64,000 nt of DNA from Agromyces fucosus (GTDB taxonomy: Bacteria > Actinomycetota > Actinomycetes > Actinomycetales > Microbacteriaceae). The stretch covers positions 868,001 through 932,000 of the forward strand of contig NZ_SDPO01000001.1 in assembly GCF_004134865.1 (NCBI RefSeq), written 5' to 3'. A model generated the notes under the pieces. It had not been told where the DNA came from. It made no database searches and saw only the letters and a program-made list of their open reading frames with translations. The position numbers and the translations under genes were made by a program. Shown here piece after piece: positions 45,682 through 54,135 of this stretch. Numbering within the stretch: position 1 is the stretch's first letter; each line of letters opens with the position of its first letter.

Positions 45682-48600
45682 CGTCGTCTCCCTTCGTCTC
45701 GGTCGGTTCGGCTCGGTCGGATGCCGCGGGCGGCTCCTGCTCGTCCGTCGAGGGTTCGTCGGGACCCGCTGGTTCATCGGCCGCCGCCGGCTCAGCCGCG
45801 TCGGCAGGCTCGGCCGCATCGGCAGGCTCGGCCGCGTCATCCGATTCGACGGCGTCGGCATACTCTCCTGCCGCTGGGGAATCGCCGGCTTCTTGATCCG
45901 CAAGGACCGGCTCCGGGGATGCGTCGGCCCCCGCGGCCTCCTCGGCGGAATCCTTCCGAGCCTTCGCGGCAGGCCACGGCCGGCGCCGCGGCGGTCGGCG
46001 CCGCTGGGGTCGACGGTCGGCCTCACGACCCGCCCCGGTCGGAATGGACAGCAGGATCGTCGCGGCCAGCACGATGATCTGCACGGCGGTGATGAGCCCC
46101 GTCAGCGCACCGCCGGCGTTCGGCGGGATCTGCGCGGCCGGCGCGTCGGGCTCGGCGGCGCTGAACCGCCAGAGCGTGCCGAAGTCCGTCTCGCCGACGG
46201 CGATGAGCGCGGCGTTGCCGTCGAGGGCGGTGCGCGCGCGGGCCTCGGTCGCCGCGGCCTCGCGGTCGTCTCCGGCGGGCGCGGCGAGGAGCACGAACGA
46301 GACGCCGAACTCGCGGATCGCGGCATCCGGATCGAATCCGCTGCGTGAGGCGAGGTTTCCGGCGACCTCGGCGAGCTGTTCCTCAGACTCGCTCATCTCG
46401 TCGAGGGTCTGCTCGAGCGTCGACTGCTCGTCGAGCGTCGTGCCGGTTCCGTGTTCGAGGGTCGACCTGATGCTGCCGTCGACCTCGGGCTGGATGCGGA
46501 GCGTCGTCACGCGCGGGTCGGCTTCGGCCTCGGCGCCGACGAATGCCGGCAGCGTGCGCTCGGCGGCAGGGGCGATCGCGGTCGAGGCGGTCGCGATGGC
46601 GAGCCCCGTCGGCACGACCGCCGCGATCGTCGTCGCGGCGACGACCCATGCGAGGACGGCACCGCCGCGCCGCACCGCGTTCAACGCGATGACCGCGGCG
46701 AGCACGAACCCGAGCCAGGCGAGGCTCAGCCCGGGGCCCGTCCAGAGCTGCACCGCTTCGGGTCCGGCGACCGCCACGGCGACGTGCCCGGCGGCCACGG
46801 CGGTCGCGAAGCCGAGCAGCGCGAGGCCGAGGCTGAGTGCGGCCCCGCGGATGCCGGGTGCGAGCACGGCCGCGAGCGCCGCGAGGATGAGCGGCACGAC
46901 GAGCAGGGTCACGACGAGCTTCGCGTCGATCACCGAACCGTCGCCGAGGAACTCCGGCCAACCGCCCCACGCAGCGCCGGGGAATCCGAGCGCGAGTTGC
47001 CATGCAGACGGGACGACGCTCTGCAGCGGCAGGCCGGGATCGGCGAGCAGGGCGATGGGGGTGCCGCGACCGAACTGCTCGAACAGGAGGGGCGCGAAGA
47101 GCACGAATGCCGGCAACGGCAGTCCGGCGAGGCGCACCGCAGCGCGTCCACTGACCGCGAGACCGACGAGCCACGCCACGAGCAGCGCCGGCGCGAGGCT
47201 CGGCGCCGCCGCGATGACCGCCGCGAACAGCAGGGACGCCGTCGCCGCGGCGGCCCACGACGTCGCCGCGCCGAACACGGCGAACGCGAGCCACCCGAGC
47301 AGCATGTGAGCGAGCACGGCGCCTGGGCGCCCGTCGCCGAGGGCGACCAGGAGCGGCGGGGCCAGACCCCAGACGAGTGCGGCCACGGCGCGCACCGAAC
47401 CGCGCTCCGTCAGTCGAGAGGCGGCGAACCACGCGCCCAGCGTCGCGACCGGCACCGCCAGGAGCCAGAGCAGGACGAGCGCGAAGGACGGCGCCCAGAA
47501 GGCGATCGAACCGAGCACCGCGAGCACTCCCGCGAACGGGTCGGCGGCGCCGACGAATCCCGCGCCGATGTCGCGCCAACCGTAGGCCGCGTTGTGCCAC
47601 AGCTCGCCGAGGCCGCTCGAGAGCGGCAGGATGCCGCCGCCGCTCAGCCCGCCTGCGCCGAGCAACCAGGAGAAGAGCGCGACGCTCGCCACGATCGAGA
47701 CGAGGAGCACCCAACCGCCACCCGTTCCGATGAACTGCAGTTCGTGCTTCCTGCCCCGCGCCCGCTCGCGCCGCTCTTCGGCGGCGTGCTGGCGGCGGCG
47801 GCGCACCTCGTCGGGCGGCATCCGCAACGGAGCGATCGCCGACCACCCGGTCGTGCGCGCAGTCTTCAGCTGCCGCCGGGCGCGCGCGACGCGCATTCCC
47901 GAGAACATCGTGCCGAGCGCTGCGGCGAACTCCCCGATGATCGCCCCCGGGGACTTCACGAGCAGCAGCCGAACCGATCGGAGGATCGCGAGCGGCAGGA
48001 AGCTCAGCCAGTGCACGGGAACGGCGACGGCGGGCGCGTACACGAGCCGCCGATGGAGGGCCGCCGCTCGGGCCGCACGGGTGCGTCGCCTGGCAGCCCT
48101 GGCGCGCGGATCCGCCGGCTGCCCGACGACTCCGTCGCCGGCGAACCGCACATGGGCGCCCGGCACCACGGAGACCCGGTGGCCGGCCAGACGTGCCCTG
48201 ATCGAGAAGTCGAGCGCGTCGTCGACCGTCGGCAGCGCCGGGTCGAATCCGTCGAGCGCGCGCCAGACCGAGTGCCGCACGAGGATGGCAGCAGGGTCGA
48301 GGCCGAGCACGTCGCTGAGTCCGTCGTGCTGGCCCTGGTCGAGTTCACCCGACACGAGCGAGACGCTGCGACCGAAACGGGTGATCGTCCGGCCGAACGT
48401 CGCGATCCGGTCGGGATCGTCCCATTCGCGGAGCTTGGGTCCGGCGATCGCGACGGACTTGGCGGTCTCGAGCGTGGCGACGAGGAGTTCGAGCGCTTCG
48501 GGCGCCGGCGCGGTGTCCTCTGCGAGCAGCCACAGGGCGTCGCCGTCGGACGTCGGCGCGTCGAGCACGCGATCCGCGGCACGCACGGCCTCGCCGAAGG

Positions 48601-48796
48601 AGAGGCGTTGCGAGAGTTCGACGATGTGCGTCGGAGACGAAGCCGCCGCGATCTCTCGCGCTTCGGCGTCGGCCTCCGTGAGGACGACGACGAGGGCATC
48701 GGGAACACGGCTCTGCGCTCGAATCGCTTCGAGCGAGTGCCTGAGGTGGTCGCCACCGTGATGTGCGACGAGGACGGCGGTGACTCTGGGGAACAT
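45671..48796 (-). CDS. Large membrane glycosyltransferase family 2 protein
   Basis: This 1041-residue protein begins with a GT2 domain (about 1-235; MFPRVTAVLVAHHGGDHLRHSLEAIRAQSRVPDALVVV, with ALWLLAEDTAP in place of the DXD). About a dozen transmembrane segments follow (about 320-850), then an extracytoplasmic domain, a last helix and a low-complexity acidic C-terminal tail with repeats of the ADAAEPADAAEP type. It resembles actinobacterial GT2 membrane proteins found next to WhiB and DUF5719 genes. TAGGCT is 7 nt before the ATG, so it is leaderless. It probably elaborates a cell-wall glycan. Confidence 0.85.
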   Translation of the reverse strand: MFPRVTAVLVAHHGGDHLRHSLEAIRAQSRVPDALVVVLTEADAEAREIAAASSPTHIVELSQRLSFGEAVRAADRVLDAPTSDGDALWLLAEDTAPAPEALELLVATLETAKSVAIAGPKLREWDDPDRIATFGRTITRFGRSVSLVSGELDQGQHDGLSDVLGLDPAAILVRHSVWRALDGFDPALPTVDDALDFSIRARLAGHRVSVVPGAHVRFAGDGVVGQPADPRARAARRRTRAARAAALHRRLVYAPAVAVPVHWLSFLPLAILRSVRLLLVKSPGAIIGEFAAALGTMFSGMRVARARRQLKTARTTGWSAIAPLRMPPDEVRRRRQHAAEERRERARGRKHELQFIGTGGGWVLLVSIVASVALFSWLLGAGGLSGGGILPLSSGLGELWHNAAYGWRDIGAGFVGAADPFAGVLAVLGSIAFWAPSFALVLLWLLAVPVATLGAWFAASRLTERGSVRAVAALVWGLAPPLLVALGDGRPGAVLAHMLLGWLAFAVFGAATSWAAAATASLLFAAVIAAAPSLAPALLVAWLVGLAVSGRAAVRLAGLPLPAFVLFAPLLFEQFGRGTPIALLADPGLPLQSVVPSAWQLALGFPGAAWGGWPEFLGDGSVIDAKLVVTLLVVPLILAALAAVLAPGIRGAALSLGLALLGFATAVAAGHVAVAVAGPEAVQLWTGPGLSLAWLGFVLAAVIALNAVRRGGAVLAWVVAATTIAAVVPTGLAIATASTAIAPAAERTLPAFVGAEAEADPRVTTLRIQPEVDGSIRSTLEHGTGTTLDEQSTLEQTLDEMSESEEQLAEVAGNLASRSGFDPDAAIREFGVSFVLLAAPAGDDREAAATEARARTALDGNAALIAVGETDFGTLWRFSAAEPDAPAAQIPPNAGGALTGLITAVQIIVLAATILLSIPTGAGREADRRPQRRRPPRRRPWPAAKARKDSAEEAAGADASPEPVLADQEAGDSPAAGEYADAVESDDAAEPADAAEPADAAEPAAADEPAGPDEPSTDEQEPPAASDRAEPTETKGDDDAS

Positions 48797-48921
48797 CGGG
48801 GTCAGCCTAGGCGGCACATCCGGCAGGATCCGTCACCGATCCGGGCGTGCCTCGAAAATCCGGTCGAAAGTCTGGACGCGCCGACACGGCGAGACCGCCG
48901 AGACCGCGGGAGGTCGCGAGT

Positions 48922-48947
48922 GCGGAGCTCGCCGTGGCGAGCTCCGC
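48922..48947 (-). terminator. Hairpin terminator after whiB
   Basis: A 12-bp perfect stem (GCGGAGCTCGCC with GGCGAGCTCCGC) with a minimal GT loop begins 3 bases beyond the whiB stop. No T-tract follows. Confidence 0.75.
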
Positions 48948-48950
48948 GAC

Positions 48951-49271
48951 TCAGACCGCTCGTTTGCGGAGCTTGCGCCGCTCCCGCTCGGAGAGTCCGC
49001 CCCAGATGCCGAACCGCTCGTCGTTGCCGAGCGCGTACTCGAGACACTGGTTGCGCACCTCGCATCCGGTGCAGATCTTCTTCGCATCCCTGGTCGATCC
49101 GCCCTTTTCGGGGAAGAACGCCTCGGGATCGGTCTGCGCGCACAGCGCGTCGCTCTGCCATGCCAACGGATTGTCATCGTCTGAGACTGCGCGAACCCCC
49201 GGAACGCCCAGCCTGACAGGATCGATGAACCAATCGTCAGGTACTCCAGAACGATATTCAGGATTGCTCAT
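48951..49271 (-). CDS. whiB: WhiB-family iron-sulfur regulator (WhiB2-like)
   Basis: This 106-residue Wbl protein has four cysteines to bind a [4Fe-4S] cluster (ALCAQTDPEAFFP, then KICTGCEVRNQCLEYAL), followed by GIWGGLSERERRKLRKR, the G[I/V]WGG turn and basic tail. Sequence and synteny fit WhiB2 (WhmD), a septation regulator that works with region 4 of the primary sigma factor. ATG 49271 is chosen over ATG 49316 because GGGAG precedes it and the likely promoter's start point (about 49315) would exclude the longer form. Confidence 0.93.
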   Translation of the reverse strand: MSNPEYRSGVPDDWFIDPVRLGVPGVRAVSDDDNPLAWQSDALCAQTDPEAFFPEKGGSTRDAKKICTGCEVRNQCLEYALGNDERFGIWGGLSERERRKLRKRAV

Positions 49272-49320
49272 ATCGTCTCCCACCCAGTTGTACCGACCAC
49301 CCAGAGGGTGTGTCATGACC

Positions 49321-49350
49321 AATTACACCGGTGTAATTCCCGTGAGTCAA
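49321..49350 (-). promoter_or_regulatory. whiB promoter with palindromic operator over -10
   Basis: On the minus strand TTGACT (49345-49350), a 17-bp spacer and TGTAAT (49322-49327) form a near-consensus promoter. The -10 box lies inside AATTACACCGGTGTAATT (49321-49338), a perfect 18-bp palindrome, which would let a dimeric regulator occlude it. Confidence 0.78.
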
Positions 49351-49425
49351 GTCGCAGATCGTAAACCCTCATGCGGCCATCGAGGCTTGATGGCCGTCTC
49401 GACACGCCGGGACGTTGAGCAGACG

Positions 49426-50394
49426 TTATGAAGCGGATGCCGCGCGGCGGGCGCGCCACGCACTCTCGACCATCTCGGTGAGCGTGTGACGCATGCGCCA
49501 GTCGAGGTCACGGGCCGCGAGTTCACCCGAGGCGACGATGCGAGCGGGGTCTCCGCCGCGGCGCGGGCCGACCTCGGGAGCGAACTCGATGCCGGTGACG
49601 TCGGCGACCGCTCGCATGATCTCCCCGACCGAGACGCCGTCTCCGGAGCCGAGATTGTAGACCGGCTCGAGGCCGTCGCCGGCGTCGAGGCGACGCGCGG
49701 CGACGACGTGGGCCTCGGCGAGATCGGCGACGTGGATGTAGTCGCGGACGCACGTGCCGTCGGGCGTCGGGTAGTCGCCGCCGTTGATGCGCGGGGTGCG
49801 CCCGGCGAGGAGGGCGTCGAAGACGAGCGGGAAGAGGTTGTGCGGGCTCACGTCGTAGACCTCCGGCGTGCCCGAGCCGACGACGTTGAAGTAGCGCAGG
49901 CTCGTGTGACGGAGGCTCGACGCCTTCGCTTGGTCGGCCAGCAACCACTCGCCGATGAGCTTGGACTCGCCATAGGGCGACTCCGGGCGCTTCGGAGTCG
50001 CCTCGGTCACGAGGTCGACGTCGGGCGTGCCGTACACGGCGGCGCTCGACGAGAAGACGATGCGATCGACGCCCTTCGACTCCATCGCCGCGAGCAGCGT
50101 CGTGGTGCCGGTCACGTTCTGGCGGTAGGTGTGCAGCGGGCGCTCGACCGAGACCCCCGCGTACTTGAACCCGGCGAGGTGCACGACACCCGTGACGCCG
50201 TGCTCTTCGATGGCCCGTTCGATCGCGGCGCCGTCGAGGATGCTGCCGTGGACGAACGGGGTCGCCTTCGGAACGAAGTCGGTCTTTCCCGACGAGAGGT
50301 CATCGAGCACGACGGCTCCGATGCCCTGGGCCTCGAATGCGCGCACGACGTGCGCGCCGATGTAGCCCGCTCCCCCGGTGACCAGCCAGCTCAT
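49426..50394 (-). CDS. galE: UDP-glucose 4-epimerase
   Basis: This 322-residue extended SDR has the NAD loop GGAGYIGAH at residues 7-15, SSSAAVYG with the catalytic Ser/Thr region at about 115-122, and the Tyr-x-x-x-Lys pair in PYGESK. It interconverts UDP-glucose and UDP-galactose (possibly the N-acetyl forms). The N-terminal helix and C-terminal HTLTEMVESAWRARRA fit GalE. It may supply galactose units to the polysaccharide cluster 3 kb downstream. A GGTGGG lies before the ATG. Confidence 0.93.
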   Translation of the reverse strand: MSWLVTGGAGYIGAHVVRAFEAQGIGAVVLDDLSSGKTDFVPKATPFVHGSILDGAAIERAIEEHGVTGVVHLAGFKYAGVSVERPLHTYRQNVTGTTTLLAAMESKGVDRIVFSSSAAVYGTPDVDLVTEATPKRPESPYGESKLIGEWLLADQAKASSLRHTSLRYFNVVGSGTPEVYDVSPHNLFPLVFDALLAGRTPRINGGDYPTPDGTCVRDYIHVADLAEAHVVAARRLDAGDGLEPVYNLGSGDGVSVGEIMRAVADVTGIEFAPEVGPRRGGDPARIVASGELAARDLDWRMRHTLTEMVESAWRARRAASAS

Positions 50395-50471
50395 GTTCCC
50401 ACCTTCCGGCCGGGTGTCTCCCCGCCGGAGTCGATCGTATCCGGGAGCGGCGCTCGCCCGCTCCGGTCCGA

Positions 50472-50621
50472 TCAGGCGGGCCGCGTGGGCTGGTGCTCGG
50501 CGTGGCGGGTGCGGTCGCGGATCTCCGGTCGACCGTAGCCATCGGTGTCGAGGCGGAGCACGGTGGCGAGCACGCCCCAGACGGCGAGTCCCGCGAGGAC
50601 GAGGAAGATGATCGTGGTCAT
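50472..50621 (-). CDS. Small single-pass membrane protein
   Basis: This 49-residue protein has one N-terminal helix (IIFLVLAGLAVWGVLATVL) and a charged cytoplasmic tail (LDTDGYGRPEIRDRTRHAEHQ) with a DGYGRP motif seen in small Microbacteriaceae membrane proteins. It starts 85 bp from the divergent regulator gene and shares the GGCAGT half-site region. It is below the size usually annotated. Function is unknown. Confidence 0.65.
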   Translation of the reverse strand: MTTIIFLVLAGLAVWGVLATVLRLDTDGYGRPEIRDRTRHAEHQPTRPA

Positions 50622-50665
50622 GGCAGTAAATCTATGACTTGAGAGATACTGCCGAAAGTGGCAGA
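50622..50665. promoter_or_regulatory. Candidate operator with three GGCAG half-sites
   Basis: GGCAGT (50622-50627) and ACTGCC (50648-50653) form an inverted pair. CTGCC-GAAAGT-GGCAG (50649-50665) forms a second overlapping one. They lie between the small membrane protein and the GlxA-type regulator gene. Confidence 0.5.
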
Positions 50666-50705
50666 GTGGACATCAAACGACCGATTCCTGCCAACGGAGG
50701 CCGCC

Positions 50706-51662
50706 GTGCTCCAGACCATCGCCTGCATCGCCATGCCACAGATGGCGCCGTTCGAATTCGGCGTGATCTGCGAGGTGTTCGGCATCGACCGCAGCGACAC
50801 CGGGGGCCCGACCTTCGACTTCCACGTCGTCGCGGCCGATCCCGGGCCCATCCCCACGAAGCTCGGCTTCGACATCGTCGTGCACGAGGGGCTCGACTTC
50901 GCCCGCACCGCCGACCTGGTCGCCGTTCCGGCCGCCCTGATCGACGAACCGGTCGACGAGCGCGTCTCCCAGGTGCTGCGGGAGGCGGTCGAGCGCGGCG
51001 CCTGGGTGCTCTCGGTGTGCTCGGGCGCCTTCACGCTCGGCCGCGCGGGCGTGCTCGACGGCCGCCGAGCCACGACCCACTGGATGTACACGGAGCGGCT
51101 CGCCGGCATGTTCCCCCGTGCCGACGTCGACGCCGACGTGCTCTTCGTGCAGGACGACAAGGTGGTCACCGGCGCAGGCACTGCCGCCGGCATCGACGCG
51201 GCCCTCCACATCGTGCGCACCGAGCTCGGCGCCAGTGCCGCGAACATGATCGCCCGCCGCATGGTCGTGCCGCCGCAACGAGATGGCGGTCAGTCGCAAT
51301 TCATCCAGACCCCGGTCACCGAGTGCCGGAGCGATTCGTTCGCGAAGATCACGGAGTGGATGGTAGAGCACCTCGACGAAGACCTCACGGTCGACCTTCT
51401 CGCGCGCAAGGCGCTCATGTCGCCCCGCACGTTCGCCCGCCGGTTCCGGGCCGAGACGGGCACGACGCCGAATGCGTGGCTCAATCGCCAGCGGCTGCTG
51501 CGCGCCCAGCAGCTGCTCGAGGAGACCTCGTTCACGCTCGAGGAGATCGCCCGCGACACCGGGTTCGGGGCCGCCGCCGTCATGCGGCACCACTTCGTGA
51601 AGGTGCTCCAGACGACGCCGACCGCCTACCGCCGTCTCTTCGGCATGCGGGTCGCCTCCTAG
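50706..51662 (+). CDS. GlxA-type regulator: DJ-1/PfpI domain plus AraC HTH
   Basis: This 318-residue regulator has an N-terminal DJ-1/glutamine-amidotransferase-like domain (about 1-185) including the nucleophile-elbow-like WVLSVCSGAFTLGRAGVLDGR, and a C-terminal AraC/XylS double HTH (about 220-318; DLTVDLLARKALMSPRTFARRFRAETGTTP, EEIARDTGFGAAAVMRHHFVK). The GTG at 50706 is chosen because AACGGAGG (50693-50700) lies 5 nt upstream; an in-frame GTG at 50658 has no such signal and lies in the operator region. Ligand is unknown. Its TAG stop shares bases with the manA stop. Confidence 0.9.
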   Translation: MLQTIACIAMPQMAPFEFGVICEVFGIDRSDTGGPTFDFHVVAADPGPIPTKLGFDIVVHEGLDFARTADLVAVPAALIDEPVDERVSQVLREAVERGAWVLSVCSGAFTLGRAGVLDGRRATTHWMYTERLAGMFPRADVDADVLFVQDDKVVTGAGTAAGIDAALHIVRTELGASAANMIARRMVVPPQRDGGQSQFIQTPVTECRSDSFAKITEWMVEHLDEDLTVDLLARKALMSPRTFARRFRAETGTTPNAWLNRQRLLRAQQLLEETSFTLEEIARDTGFGAAAVMRHHFVKVLQTTPTAYRRLFGMRVAS

Positions 51663-52915
51663 GCGGAGACCAGCTCCGGCGTCCCCGTCGTCGCGATCCA
51701 GGCGATGCCGGGGCCGGTGATCGAGAGTTCGCCCTCATCCGGCGTTACGTACGCCGAGCCGCCGCGACCGAGCGAGACGGATGCCCCGGTGCCGCCGCCG
51801 ATCGTGACGCCGTCGCGTTCGACGACCACGATCGCAGGCCCGTCGAGGGCGACCCGGGCAGGCTCGGCCGCAGGCTCGACCCGGTACAGCTCGAAATCGG
51901 GCACGTCGGGGCGGAACACGGCGACCCCGGGCGAGACCTCGATCGGAGCGAGGTACGGCGCGGGGATCGGCGTGAAGTCGAGCACGTCGAGGAGCTCCGT
52001 GACGTCGATGTGCTTCGGCGTGAGGCCGCCGCGAAGCACGTTGTCGCTCGCAGCCATGAGCTCGATGCCGAGACCGTCGAGGTAGGCGTGGATGTTGCCG
52101 GCGGCGAGGTACAGCGCCTCGCCGCGCACGAGGCGCACCCGGTTCAGCAGCAGCGAGATCACGACCCCCGGGTCGCCCGGGTACGCCGCGGCGAGTGCCC
52201 CGACCGTCTCGAACGAGCGGGAGTACGGAGAGGCCAGCGCAAGCTCGGAGGTCGCGAGCTCCTCGACGCGGTCGATCACCCACGACGCCTCGCCGGTGTC
52301 GCCGCCGCGACCGTCGCGCAGCAGCCACTCGACGGTGTCGCGCAGCGGGTCGGCTCCCGACAGGTGGGACTCGAGCAGGTCGAGTGCGGAAGGATCGGGC
52401 TCGGGCGCCGCGGCATCCGCTGCCCGCAGCGATTCGAGCACGCCGCGCACCTCGTCGAGCGGACGGAACCCCGAGAGCGCGTCGAACGTGTCGCTCACGG
52501 CGACGATCAGCTCGGGCTTGTGGAACTCGTCCTTGTAGTTGCGGTCGTATGCCGAGAGCGGCACGCCGTCGGCCTCCTCACGGGCGAAGCCGGCACGCGC
52601 CTGGGCGGGCGTCGGATGCGCCTGCAACGAGAGCGGCGCGGCCGCCGCCAGCACCTTCAGGAGGAAGGGCAACCGAGCCCCCTCGGCGGCGAGACGAGGA
52701 CCGAGCGCCTGCTCGGGTGCGGCGGCGATCCACGACGCGAGGTCGGCGTGTCCGACGGATGCGGCGTCGAGCAGCTGCGCCGGTGACCCCGGGTGGGCGC
52801 CGAGCCACAGCTCGGCCTCGGGCGCTCCGGATGACTCGGTTCCGCGGAACTCCGCGATCGCCGTCGTGGAGCCCCACGCGTAGTCGCGCGGGGTGTTGCC
52901 GATGGCAATGAACAT
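51659..52915 (-). CDS. manA: Mannose-6-phosphate isomerase, class I
   Basis: This 418-residue cupin-type zinc enzyme converts fructose-6-P to mannose-6-P. Zinc ligands are seen in LSLQAHPTPAQA (Gln and His, about 94-98) and YKDEFHKPELIVAVSDTFDALSGFR (Glu and His, about 125-150). A C-terminal cupin follows (LDFTPIPAPYLAPIEVSPGVAVFRPDVPDFELYRVE). GGGAGG lies about 12 nt before the ATG and TAGCTT further up is a possible -10. It ends convergently with the GlxA-type regulator, the two stops sharing CTAG. Confidence 0.94.
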   Translation of the reverse strand: MFIAIGNTPRDYAWGSTTAIAEFRGTESSGAPEAELWLGAHPGSPAQLLDAASVGHADLASWIAAAPEQALGPRLAAEGARLPFLLKVLAAAAPLSLQAHPTPAQARAGFAREEADGVPLSAYDRNYKDEFHKPELIVAVSDTFDALSGFRPLDEVRGVLESLRAADAAAPEPDPSALDLLESHLSGADPLRDTVEWLLRDGRGGDTGEASWVIDRVEELATSELALASPYSRSFETVGALAAAYPGDPGVVISLLLNRVRLVRGEALYLAAGNIHAYLDGLGIELMAASDNVLRGGLTPKHIDVTELLDVLDFTPIPAPYLAPIEVSPGVAVFRPDVPDFELYRVEPAAEPARVALDGPAIVVVERDGVTIGGGTGASVSLGRGGSAYVTPDEGELSITGPGIAWIATTGTPELVSA

Positions 52916-53083
52916 GCTCGAGGTTCCTCCCGGTCGTCAGGCTCCAAGCTACCAAGCCGTGGACTTTCGTCGGCCTGGAGCACCGCGTCCCCACCGGCGC
53001 ATCCTGGATTCGACGCCACGTGTGAACGTGTAGCATCTGTGTCCGGGCCCGGTCCGCCGGTAGACGATGGATCGAGGAATGGC

Positions 53084-54076
53084 ATGAACGCGCGAGTCGC
53101 CGTGGTGGTACGGACCAAGGATCGTCCGCTTCTGCTTCGTCGGGCATTGCGCTCCATATTGGCTCAGAGCCACGACGACTACGTCGTCGTGGTGGTGAAC
53201 GACGGCGGCGACGAGTCGGACTTCGCATCGGTGCTCGACGAGTTCCGACCGCTGCTCGGCGAGCGGCTGCATCCCGTCCGCCACGCACGATCGCTCGGAC
53301 GCTGGCCCAGCGCGACGGCAGGTGTCGACGCCGTCGACTCGGAGTTCATCGTCATCCACGATGACGACGACACGTGGGGTCCCGACTTCCTCGCGACGAC
53401 GGTCGCTCACCTCGATGCGCATGCTGAGTCCGCCGGCGTCAGCGTGCGCACGACGATCATCTGGGAGAGCATCGAGGGCGACCGGATCACCGAGCTCGGT
53501 CGCGACGTGTTCCACCCGTCCATGACGGACCTCCTCCTCGCAGACCACCTCTACAAGAACCGTTTCGTGCCGATCTCCTTCCTCTATCGGCGCAGCCTGT
53601 ACCGCGAGCTCGGCGGATTCAATGAGGAGCTGCAGGTCGTGGGCGACTGGGAATTCCACATTCGCGCCCTGACAGCAGCGAGAATCGATTTCCTCCCCGA
53701 CGAAGGCCTGGCCTTCTGGCACCAACGTCCCGGAACCGTGGGCGCTGCGGGCAACAGCGTGATCGATCTCGACCATTTGCACGACCGATACGACCGCCTG
53801 GTCAGGGACGAGCGTCTCGTGGCCTACGTGCGAGAGTACGGGAGCGGCCTGCCTCTGTATCTCACGCACCTCCTCCACGAGCAGCGACGACTCGCAGTCG
53901 ACGAAACCCGCGCGGCGATGCGAGACGAACTGCATGCGCAACTCGGGCCGCTCCGCGATCAGATCGATCGTCTCCAGGCGATCGCCGACGACGGCTTCAT
54001 TCCTATTCTGCGTCGCAAGTACTGGGCCCTGCGTCGCCGGCTCTCCGGCACTCGAACGCCAGACCCTCAGAACTGA
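53084..54076 (+). CDS. Glycosyltransferase family 2
   Basis: This 330-residue soluble GT-A enzyme begins MNARVAVVVRTKDRPLLLRRALRSILAQSHDDYVVVVVNDGGDES (nucleotide-binding strands). VIHDDDDTW (about 90-98) supplies the DXD motif and VVGDWEFHIRA (about 184-194) the acceptor-side acidic residues. The C-terminal 80 residues are coiled-coil-like. GAGGAA precedes the ATG, and TAGCAT at about 53031 is a possible -10. It opens the polysaccharide cluster. Sugar specificity is unknown. Confidence 0.88.
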   Translation: MNARVAVVVRTKDRPLLLRRALRSILAQSHDDYVVVVVNDGGDESDFASVLDEFRPLLGERLHPVRHARSLGRWPSATAGVDAVDSEFIVIHDDDDTWGPDFLATTVAHLDAHAESAGVSVRTTIIWESIEGDRITELGRDVFHPSMTDLLLADHLYKNRFVPISFLYRRSLYRELGGFNEELQVVGDWEFHIRALTAARIDFLPDEGLAFWHQRPGTVGAAGNSVIDLDHLHDRYDRLVRDERLVAYVREYGSGLPLYLTHLLHEQRRLAVDETRAAMRDELHAQLGPLRDQIDRLQAIADDGFIPILRRKYWALRRRLSGTRTPDPQN

Positions 54077-54135
54077 GCGAGCACACGCCATCTCGGGCCG
54101 TGAAGGCGCGCATCGCGCGCGATAGCCTTGGAGCC

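Noticed and set aside
49272..49316. Upstream ATG 49316 as the whiB start
   Set aside because: It would coincide with the predicted transcription start and lacks a ribosome-binding site; the ATG at 49271 has GGGAG and matches family length.
50658..50705. GTG 50658 as start of the GlxA-type regulator
   Set aside because: No ribosome-binding site there; GTG 50706 has AACGGAGG at ideal distance and the conserved domain begins right after it.
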